Of a DNA stretch of 15,957 bases, positions 1 to 9,700 are shown piece by piece. The notes beneath the pieces are model-generated. The model did not search any database. It worked only from the letters and a program-made list of their open reading frames with translations, and was not told the DNA's origin. Source of the DNA: a bacterium (GTDB taxonomy: Bacteria; UBA9089; JASEGY01); contig JASEGY010000005.1 of NCBI GenBank assembly GCA_030019105.1, positions 1 to 15,957 on the forward strand. The letters run 5' to 3'. Positions within the stretch are counted from its first letter, which is position 1. The number at the start of each line of letters is the position of its first letter. The position numbers and the translations under genes were made by a program.

Positions 1-108
1 CAAGGTTCAAGGTTCAAGGTTAGAGAGCGCGTAAGGTAACCAACCCTGGAACCGTCAACCCTGAACTTTGAACTCTTTGGCTCTTACCCTTAGATTTGAA
101 GAGGATAC
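1..108. mobile_element. Right end of a MITE-like element with GGTTCAA-type heptamer core (partial)
   Basis: The 18 bases at 91-108 (core ATTTGAAGAGGATAC at 94-108) are identical to the right terminus of the complete element at 15498-15626. The interior differs. It begins with three exact copies of the heptamer CAAGGTT (1-21) and, after a short spacer, has words of the opposite polarity (AACCCTG, AACTTTG; about 40-75). The core could therefore fold back, as the core of the complete element does. The left terminus would lie before base 1, so neither the target duplication nor the full length can be seen. Coding homology of the small-protein remnant begins right after base 108, which fits an insertion that removed the 5' end of that gene. 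No transposase is present, so mobilisation would need one in trans. Confidence 0.6.
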
Positions 109-206
109 AAATTTTCTTTGTAATTGCTAATATAATAGTTTGGGGTGGATTAGCTATTAACTATTACCTGGATCATCGTAAGAACCCCTCGGAGAAAGAA
201 AAATGA
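109..206 (+). pseudogene. 5'-truncated copy of the mini membrane protein
   Basis: Reading in frame to the TGA at 204-206 gives IFFVIANIIVWGGLAINYYL followed by DHRKNPSEKEK. This aligns without gaps to the downstream intact protein from its residue 11 on, with most differences in the first half. There is no ATG in frame. The first ten or so residues seen in the intact copy are replaced by the terminus of the inverted-repeat element ending at 108. A TTG at 96 inside the element could in theory restart translation but has no Shine-Dalgarno sequence. The C-terminal tail is well conserved and the frame is open, so the truncation may be recent, or a fusion product may still be made. The stop overlaps the next start (ATGA), the arrangement of translationally coupled genes. 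Confidence 0.6.
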
Positions 207-328
207 ATGAGACAAATCAGTATTATCTAACGATTCTTTTCGCAATTGGCAGTGTAATAGCGTGGGGTGGCTTAGCTATTACCTATTACCTGGACCATCG
301 CAAGAAGCCCTCGGAGAAAGAAGAATGA
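203..328 (+). CDS. 41-residue single-pass membrane protein, MetS-like transporter small subunit
   Basis: The ATG at 203 follows GGAGAAAG with the GGAG core at 191-194, 8 bases upstream, which supports the start. The product has a short polar N-terminus (MNETNQ), one hydrophobic segment at about residues 7-30 containing the run IAWGGLAI, and a charged tail (DHRKKPSEKEE). The size, single helix, central WGGL and basic/acidic tail resemble the small subunits of neurotransmitter:sodium symporter (NSS) type methionine/alanine importers (MetS, MaAIMP_sms family). In that family the small subunit is encoded directly after the transporter. If so, the partner transporter gene should lie just left of the window. 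It overlaps the upstream truncated copy by ATGA. Other one-helix accessory subunits (for example of oxidases) cannot be excluded. That this is a real gene is fairly secure, because a second diverged copy keeps the frame. The family name is tentative. Confidence 0.6.
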   Translation: MNETNQYYLTILFAIGSVIAWGGLAITYYLDHRKKPSEKEE

Positions 329-342
329 AGGAGGGCATCTCG

Positions 343-411
343 AATCTTGGATTGCGAATCGCGAATCTACTCCTTTAAATCCGCAATCCGCAATCCCCAA
401 TCCGCAATCGG
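343..411. repeat. Inverted heptamer array between convergent gene ends
   Basis: Positions 381-408 are four head-to-tail heptamers: CCGCAAT, CCGCAAT, CCCCAAT, CCGCAAT. The left side (349-367) carries the opposite polarity (GGATTGCG, then two GCGAATC words). GGATTGCG at 349-356 is complementary to CGCAATCC at 382-389, so the unit can form a hairpin around the AT-rich centre TACTCCTTTAAAT. It ends 1 base before the stop codon of the giant minus-strand gene and starts 14 bases after the small plus-strand gene, so it is the only candidate structure for ending both transcripts. There is no T-tract of an ordinary intrinsic terminator. Heptamer arrays of similar sequence are known as STRR repeats in heterocystous cyanobacteria. 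Confidence 0.65.
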
Positions 412-412
412 A

Positions 413-706
413 TTACCTTATCACCGAAAGCTTGCCTGATTTATCCCCTCCCCCTTTAATCACATAAATATAGACACCCGTAGCCACCTCATCTCCGCTT
501 TCGTTCGTTCCATTCCAGGTTGCCCCATAATAAACCTGACCTCCATAAAAGAGAGTAGCCAGCTTATCTGTCCCAATGACCTTGATCAGTTCTCCGCTTA
601 AGGCATATATCCTGATCTCGTTATCGTTTCTCAGGTTAATGAATTTAACTGCTCCCTGCACGGCCTTTCCGGGCCGGAAGGGGTTGGGATAAACCTTAAC
701 ATCCCT
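413..706 (-). other. C-terminal FlgD/T9SS type A-like sorting domain of the giant protein
   Basis: The last 97 or so residues contain VYPNPFRPGK, then EIRIYALSGELIKVI, then a WNGTNESGDEVATGVYIYVI stretch and a terminal GKLSVIR. This order (YPNP, a beta strand with an SG turn, WxGxxxxGxxVxxGVYxY, GKxxVIR) is typical of the C-terminal domain that targets Bacteroidetes-type proteins to the type IX secretion system, and of the related FlgD Ig-like fold found in many candidate phyla. Whether this organism has a type IX system cannot be judged from the window. Confidence 0.7.
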
Positions 707-3700
707 CAAGCTTTTAGCCGGCGTGGCCCTCCTGGCCATTAAGGTATAAACACCGGTTTGATTTACGCCGGCCCAAACCAGGCCTCCTCGAGCCTGGTCA
801 CTTCCAACCTCTTCCCACCGGTCTGACTCCAGTCTGAAGACCTTAAGCGTAGACACAGGGAAGTTTGTTCCATCCACCAGGCCATCCTGATTGGCATCAG
901 GATAAGGCAGGGCAATATCTAAAGCTTGATTGAAGGGTATGCTGAGCGAATTACCTCCTCCATCATAAAGCATCAACCGGCACTCTTCTGAGGAAGGGAT
1001 TATTCCTAAGGTTACATCTTCCATTGCTTTCTGGTTGGCAGCATTTATAGCCGAGAGATCTACCCCCAGATTGCGGAGACCATCGGAATCGGAAAGCGTA
1101 ATTGCGGCGGCTGAACCCGGGAGACTGAAAGCCGGGATTTCCAGAGAGACCCCGCTGGAAAATTCCATAAACTGAGATTCACCGGGGACAACCTTATTAG
1201 ACTCCAGATCAGGATTCTGATGATCAACCACTAAAGTAATCGTTGAAACCGCTACATTTCCGGCTTTATCCCAGCCTTCAGCTTTGATCTGATATTCACC
1301 ATTGCCCAGTTTCGACGTGTTCCACCAGGCGGCATAAGGCGGAGAATCGAGAACAGCGATATTCTGCCAGCCTTTTACTTCGTGATCCCAGCGATAGAAA
1401 AGATTAACCCTCTCGTTTCCATCAACCGGGACCTTTATCGGCACACCATCCCCAGCCACCTTGATCCCGGCTTGAGGCGATGATATTTCGACATCAGGAG
1501 GGGTTTGATCGAGCTCAATCCAATCAGAAACCGGATCAGTTTCATTCCCGGCCTCATCTCTGAATTTGACCCGCAGGGGCTTAAGCCCGTCCGCTGTGTT
1601 AGAAAGGGGCCACTCCCTGGAAGAAGCAAATAGCTCCCATTTCTCGGAATCAAAGAGACCATCTTCGCTGATCATCATCCGGGTAGCACCCTCTACCTTC
1701 AGGGTAAGGTTAAGCCTGGGAGAGTTAGTGATCTCAGCGCCGGCATTGATCTTAATTCCGGCTCCGGTCGGCGCTGCTGTATCCAGCAATATCTGATCGC
1801 TGATGGGCTGACTTAGATTGCCAACCACATCTTTAATCTGGGCATAAACTGTTTTCATCCCATCACCACTGCTTAACTGGAAGGCAAGCTCAGCAGTGTA
1901 GGAACGCCAGGAAGCGCCTGAGAAATCCTTGCTCTCACTCAAGCGGACTTGAGCCGGATTTCCTGTTACATTCAAAGCAACGGTTGCCTCTCGTGAATTA
2001 GTCGCCTCCTGATCAGAGTTTATCTTCATCGAGACCGGGACAGGGCCAGTTTTATCTACTTGAATACTGATGGTCGGACTTAAACCAAAATTGCCGGCTT
2101 TATCCTTACCGCGGGCCTGAAGGCCAACGGTTCCCTCCTTGACTGGGTTCCATTGATATGTCCAGGAGCCGGTTCCGCTAACACCTATCCAACTGCTGCC
2201 TCCATCAAGGCTTACTTGAACCAATTCGACTCCGGATAAATTGTCCTGAGCGCCGCCGGTGATATTAACTACTTCTCCCCCCACAGTTGTCCCTGCGGCC
2301 GGAGTAGTAATCTGAACATCAGGACCGGTAGTATCCAAAATAATGGAAGCGGCCAGTGTATCCGACTTATTGCCGGCGGCATCACGGTACCTGGCATAGA
2401 CGCGCTTTTCCCTATCCCCGGAGCTAAGGGTAAAGGGAACGGACGAGGTATATGTTATCCAATTGGCGCCAGTAAAATTAGGCTCCTCCGATAACATTAT
2501 CTGACTGGGGTCTCCCTCTACCGTAGAGCCAACACTGACTTCCCGGTTATTGGTATATTCGGCCACGGAATTTATGGCTATTGAGAGAGGCACGGGCGCA
2601 GTCCGGTCAACATGGAGCTTCCGGGTCTCTGACTCTTTCTGATTTCCGGCCAGATCAATTGCCCTGACCTTTAAGTTGTAAGACCCATCCTGGCCGGGAG
2701 ACCAGTCGTAACTCCAGGAAGTCGTCCCGGTCGCCTTGACCCAACTTCCGCCATTTATCTGAATGCCTACTTCAGCTATCCCGGAAGCATCAGTAGCCGT
2801 TCCTTTAATAGAGATATTAGCCTGATTAAGGAATGCTCCATCGGCCGGCGCGTCTATGGCCACCGTCGGAGAAACAGTATCAAGGATAATGGGGGCGGAA
2901 TCAGAGGCGCTTACATTGGTTGCCGCGTCCATATACCTGACATAGATAGTCTTGTCGCCATCACCCATGCTAAGTTTACGGGTCAAACTGCTCACATAAT
3001 CTTCCCATCGGGCCTCAGCAAAATTTGGATATTCAGAAATCATCATCCGGCTCGGGGTGCCGCTGACATTAAGCGCAACGGTTACCAATCGATCTTTAGC
3101 CGCCCGGTCGCCCCCGTTGATCGTTATTGACTCTGAAACAGGCGGCTCTTCATCAATAAAGAGGGTCGCCTTCCCATCCTCCTGGAGCAGACTGGGAGAA
3201 AGGGAGCTTTTTAAGGGGTTGCCGGCTCTATCCTTACCTGTAATCCAGTAGTCCACCTTTTCGCCGTTAGCGGCTCCTTTGTCCTTAAGAGGCAGGGTGG
3301 CCTTAAAGGTCCATAAAGAGGCCTTGCCTGATCTGGTCATAAGTGTTGTCATCGTGCCGCCTGCCGGAGGCTGATCACCACTGTAGATCTTGTAATTGAG
3401 CGTCAGTGACGCTGTGTCCATTTCCATTTGCTCAACTACCTTAACTATAACCTCTCTGTTCTCCGGTTTAATAGAGTCTCCATGTTTAGGTGAACTGATG
3501 TCCAGCGTAGTAATGACTGGCAAGGTCTGGTCAATGGTGAAGGTGGAAGTCTTTGTCACTCCAGTCAGATCGGCATAGTCTACCGGAGTGACCGTAACCT
3601 CATAAATCCCATCATCGAATCCGTTAGCCGGGGTGAAGATAAGATGATCCGGTTGGGAGCGATCTATGCTTCCCTGATCTAAGTAATCTCCACCGTTCCT

Positions 3701-6700
3701 GGTAATAATTAGTTGGGAATGCTCCTCGTCTATCCCCGAAACCCCGTTAGTCAGAAAGGCATCAACCTTCGCAGGCAGGGGTTTGGCTGCATTTATCGCT
3801 GTCCCATCGGCCGGGCTTATCCGGACAATATTCGGCAATGTATTATCAACCGTAAATACCTCATCCGACTGATCCGTAGAGTATAATATACCGTCCGAAG
3901 CAGAGACCCGAATGAGATAGGTCCTGGCCTCTTGAACCCGGGTGGTATCCCACAGGTATTCACCATCATTATCTTCTCCGGTAGCCAACGGGAGCCAGGT
4001 ACTGCCGCTATTCCGGCTATAAGCGATAGTGATGTAAACCGTGTCCCCGGGGTCAATGTCACCGGCCTGCCATCGGATAGCCACCTCTCCCCGCAGGTTC
4101 TCTCCACCATTAGGTGAAATAAGTATCGCGGTTGGGGTATGCCGATTGTCTATGGCAAAGCTTCCCCCGGTCCGGTCATTGTTAATAAGGTGGCCGTCAT
4201 TAACCGTCACCCGGACAAGATAGTCATCATCCGGCAGGTCTTTGGTTTCCCAATTATACTTGTAAATACCACTAACCGCCGGGGGTGGACTAAAGGCCGA
4301 ATTATCCGCCCCGGCCTCTTTCTCGATAATCCATGATCGGCCGCCGTCATAGCTGTATTCTATCTTGAAGCTATCTACCCGGTTATCCACATCCTCTAAT
4401 TCCCACTCAATCTGAATGCGGCTTGAAAGTTTATGCGCATCTCCATAAGCCTCCCCAGCCTTAGGTGAAGTAAGCCTGATGACCGGAATATGCGGATCAT
4501 TATCTACGGTAAACGCCGTCGCAGATTGGTCTTCTCCTACCTCTGAGTTATCATCTTCATCATCAGCAACTACTTTTATCTTATATCTGACCCCATCAGG
4601 CACAGAAGAGGTATCCCAGGCATAATAGCCATCATTGGCCTCACCCAGGACGATGGGATACCAGCGATCAACTGTACCGGTGGCCTCGCTTATCCGGCCA
4701 TAATAGATATTGATCTTCAATTTGTCTCCGTCAAGATCAGAGGCCTTCCACAGGATGGCCTCCTGACCGGAATAAACCTCCCCTCCCTTCGGGCTGAGCA
4801 GCTTAATAGTCGGCTTGTGCCAGTTATTGTCTATTCGGAAAGGCGACTTTGACCGGGCACTCACCCGATGGCTTCCATCAAAGGCCGTAATCCTGACTAA
4901 GTAATTTGTTCCGTTTTCCACGGTAGTGGTCTCCCAGTAGAAAGTTCCACCACCTGATGACCTCTCTGTTTCCTCCAACATATACCAGTGCCGGCCATTA
5001 TTAAAGGAAAATTCAACGGTAACTAAGAGGATATCGGCCGCGTCAGGATCGTTCACATACCACTCTATCTTTTGCCTGCCATGCCAATCTTCTCCACCGT
5101 TAGGAGAAATGAGTTCTACTACCGGCGCATCCGGATTATTTATCTGCAAGACCGGCGAGACAGCCTCCCCGATCAATGCCCCGTCTGAGGCCTGTACCCT
5201 GAGGCGACAATTAGGATTATCCTTTACCCGGTTTGTATCCCACAGGAAGCGGCCGGTATTTTCCAGATTAGAGATAATATTGTTCCAGGCGATCCCATCG
5301 TTTATGGTGTAGGCGATATTGATCAAAATCCTCTCACCATCAGGATCATTTGCCTTCCATTCGATCTGCTTAAGACCCGCCCATGTCTCGCTCCCGGCTG
5401 GAGATATGAGTTTCACCACCGGCGCATCCGGCACATCGATAGTAAAGACCTTATTCGAGACATCTTCACCCTTCAGGCCGCTCGAATCAGTCGCAACAAT
5501 CTTGATTAGATAATCAAGGCCATTCCCCGGCAATTGGGTTGTATCCCAGACAAATCGTCCGGTAGTATTAGCCAGTTTTTCTCCCCCTGGAATAGGGGCC
5601 CAGTTGCTTACGCCATTGCCCTTGTAAGAAAGGCTTATGGTAATCTGATCCTCCGTGTCCACATCTGTCGCGGTCCATCTGATCTCGTAACTACCTTTAA
5701 TTACTTCCCCGCCATTGGGAGATAAAACCGTCACTTCCGGGGCGTGCCGGTTGTCGATCTCAAAGGTGGCATCAGAGACATCCTCCCGTCCCAGGTTGAC
5801 ATCTGAGGCCACGGCCTTAACCCGATAGTGGATTCCATCAGGCAGATCATTGGTTGACCAATCGTAAACGCCGGTATTCTCCAGGCCACTGGCGATGATA
5901 TGCCAACCGGCCCCGGCATTATCGCTGTAAAGTAGGGTAATAGTCAGCTCATCATTATCGGCATCCGAGGCATGCCATTGGAGGGTAACGGTGTTTTTCC
6001 ATGGCAGGTCCCGAACCCCGTTCGTAATCCCATTAGGTGAGATAACCCTGACTACCGGGGCATTAGGGAAGTTATCAATCTTGAAAACAGCCATCGAGCG
6101 GTCAGTAGCAGTCTGATTACTCTCATCCTTAGCTGTCACCTGAATGAGGTACTTCACCCCATCAGCCACGGTTTTGGTATCCCAGTTATAGACACCATCG
6201 TTCTCTAAACCGGTAACAATGGTATGCCAGTTTTTCCCGCCATCAACGGAGCAGGCTAGATCAATAGTTATCTTTTCTCCATCACCATCTTCGGCTATCC
6301 AGCGGATAAGTCTGGAACCGCTCCAGTATTCCCCGCCATCCGGCGAAAGGAGTTCAACCACCGGGCCATTGGGATTGTTGTCAATAGTGAAGACACCTGA
6401 TAAGCCCTCGCCAACTAAGCCGGTGCCATCTTTAGCCACCACCTTGATCTGGTAGGAAAGTCCGTCCTCGACCGTCCTGATGTCCATAGTCGTGGTTTGC
6501 ACGCTCAATCCTTTAGCGTCAGGCATCTCCCACCAGAAGTCAGAGTCCGCTATCCGATAATAACAATCAAAGGTGAGCTGATCACCTGCATCGGGATCGG
6601 TCGCCACCCAGTTGATGGTTTTACGGAAACCACCTGTCTGATCGGTCCATTGATCACCTGTTTGAGGGGTAATAATAGTTACCACCGGTGGATGAAGGTT

Positions 6701-9700
6701 ATCTATGTTTACCTGCGGATAGGGCGGGTTACTTTCCATAGTTGCATATCCATCCGTAACCCTGGCCATTATTTCATACTTTCCATCAGAGACCCTGGTG
6801 GTATTCCAGGTAAAGATTCCATCATTAGACTCTCCTGAAGCGATGGTTATCCAATCGGTAGTACCAACCCGACGGGCAAGGATATCAATGCTCAGGGGAT
6901 CACCATCGAGATCAGTTGCCCGCCAGGTGATATTAGCCGCTTCAGCCCAGGTTTCCCCACCAGACGGTGCGGTAATCTTTATCTGCGGGGCGTGGGGTGG
7001 AGCAGCCGGATTATTATCGATCATAAAGGTCTGGTTGGATTGATCTTGCCCGATCAGTCCCCCTTCATCCGTGGCCTCTACCTTAATCAGGTAATTAACC
7101 CCATCCGGGACGGTCTTAGTATCCCAGGGCGCGCTGAAGCGTCCCGGCTCTTCTTCGGTAATATCCAGAGGTGAAATTTTATACCAGTGCCCGCCACGGT
7201 CCGGGCTGCAACTGACCGTATAAGTCAAGGTGCCTCCATCCACATCGCTGGCGGTCCATTCTATGTTCTGCACACCCTGCCAGTATTCACGGCCATTAGG
7301 ACTCAAAAGCTCAACTACCGGGGCAAAGGGTTGATTATCAATCCTGATAGGTCTCTTTAATTGATCTTTTCCCGTTTGCTTCCCATCGCTCGCCATAACC
7401 TTGATGAAATAATTGTCCCCATCAGCCATGGCCCTGGTATCCCAGCGATAGGCGCCATCATTTCGCTCATTACCGGCAATAGTGTACCAGGTCTCGCCGT
7501 CGATACTGTACTGGATGGTGATGGTCAATACATCTCCGTCGCTGTCCCAGGCCTCCCACTTGATGTAGCTTGTGCCTTTGAGGCTCTCACCGCCCTCAGG
7601 TAAAAGTATCTTGACCACCGGCCCGTTTTCCGAATTGTCAATGGTAAAGACCCTGTCTGAGGCATCCCAACTGGATCGGGGAGAAGGGTCAGAGGCTACT
7701 ACCCGCACCAGGTAATTCTGCCCATCAGCTACCGTGGTTGTATCCCAGGAGTAGGAATAGACGTTATCTTCTACCGTGAAAATATTCTGTGCCCCGGATA
7801 CGATCTTATACCAGTGATAGCCATTATCCACACTGTACTCTAAGGTAAAGACAAGCGGGTCGCCATCTTCATCTCCGGCTGTCCATCTGATAGAAGAATA
7901 AGCCGGCGGGAAACCGGAATCACGCAGCACCTCACCGCCATTGGGTGAAACCACTCGCACGCGGGGGGTATGGGGATTATTATCAATAATAATATTTTCG
8001 GATTTGGCGTATCCCCCCAGAGCCCCATCCGAAGCCGAAACCCGGATAATATAGTTCTGTCCATCAGCCACGGTCCAAGTATTCCAGACATACAGCCCGT
8101 CATTGGGTTCTCCTTCCGCAATAGAATACCATTTATTGGGTTCACCCACCGCGGTTGTAACCTGATACTCAATCTTTATGGTCAGGGGAGCGCCATCCGG
8201 ATCAATAGCCTGCCACCGGATCTCCCGGTTTCCCCACCAGTATTCATCCACCATCGAGGGGGAGAGCAAGGTCACCTGAGGTGTGCCCGGCGGACTGCCG
8301 GCCAGACAATAGATAAAGAAATGGATGACACCCGTTTTGACCTCCTTATTCCTCTTGTCTATGACCTCTGCCCCTCCATCCTCGATGGTTTCCCAAACAG
8401 CCTCATTTTTATTCAAGCGATAGATCCGGAGCTCATCTACCGGCACATCTGTCCCATCCACGATTCCGTCACCATTAGTATCCTGGTAAGGCATTCTAAT
8501 CTCAACTAAGGAATCAAAATTCCCGGTAAAGGGCTGGCCGGTTGATTTCCAGTAGGCTGCATACTCCCAGACCGTTCCAGGGACAGGGTTGATATTGTTC
8601 ACCGATACCCAGTCAGTGGTAATCTCGGATTCATTGTTGATCAGGATGATCAATTCATCGGACACATCGCCCGCTTCAAAGACAGCCCTGACCCGGCTGC
8701 CTTCATAAAGAGTTGCCCCATCCGGCCCGACTAAATGACCGATAGTGAAGACAGCATCTGAGACATCACTCACCGTGTAAACGCCATCTGTAGCCCTGAC
8801 TTGAACCAGGAAATTACTTCCATCAGCCAGGAAATCGAGATTACGACTAAAGACACCGTCATTGGGTTCGGAGGCAGCCAGGATGCTCCAGTTGTTTCCG
8901 TTATCCGGACTGATCAGGATATCAATGCTTAAGGTATCACCGTCCGGATCAGTCGCTGTCCAGGTAATGTCCCTGATCCCGCTCCATATTTCCCCGCCGT
9001 TAGGGGCGGTCAGCGTTATCTGCGGTGGTTTGGGATTATTAATATTAAAGCCGGCAGAAATGACTGATCCCGTCCCACTCGCAGTATCTCCGTCATCCGC
9101 CGTGATCCTGATCTGATAGTTACCATCAGGTAGAGAGGTAGTATCCCAGTAATAGGAAGTAGTATTGGCTACACCGGCCGCGATAGTCTTCCAGGTTGTT
9201 CCTCCATCACTACTATAGGCAATATCCACCGTCAGTTTATCCCCATCTGTATCGGTGGCTGTCCACGAGATGGTTATCATCCCGGACAAAGGTTGGGTTT
9301 CACTACCATTGAGTGCCCTCAGAGTAACCACTGGGGCATACGGCACATTGTCGATCATAAAAGGAGCATCTGAGGTGTCTTCTCCACTGAGGCCAGTAGT
9401 ATCGATCGCCTTTACCTTAACCAAATAATTATTCCCATCTGGCACGGTAGTAGTGTTCCACTCCTTTATGCCGTCGTTGACTTCTCCCTGGACAACGACC
9501 ACCCAATTTACCCCGCCATTGCTACTGTATGAAATATCGATAGCTATTGAATCACCATCCTCATCGGAGGCCTGCCACCAAATCTGCTGAGTGCCGCGCA
9601 GTTTCTCCCCGCCGTTAGGATAGGTAACAGTAACCTTAGGGGCAGATGGATTATCAATCGTAAAAACGGCATCGGAGACATCTTCTGCTGCCAGTCTGGT

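Noticed and set aside
1..412. tRNA or other structured RNA gene
   Set aside because: No cloverleaf, anticodon arm or CCA end could be made out; the structure seen is explained by heptamer repeats.
7970..8509. Plus-strand open frame of 179 codons
   Set aside because: It lies opposite the repeat region of the giant gene, has no ribosome site and no recognisable domain, and similar antisense frames recur because the repeats recur.
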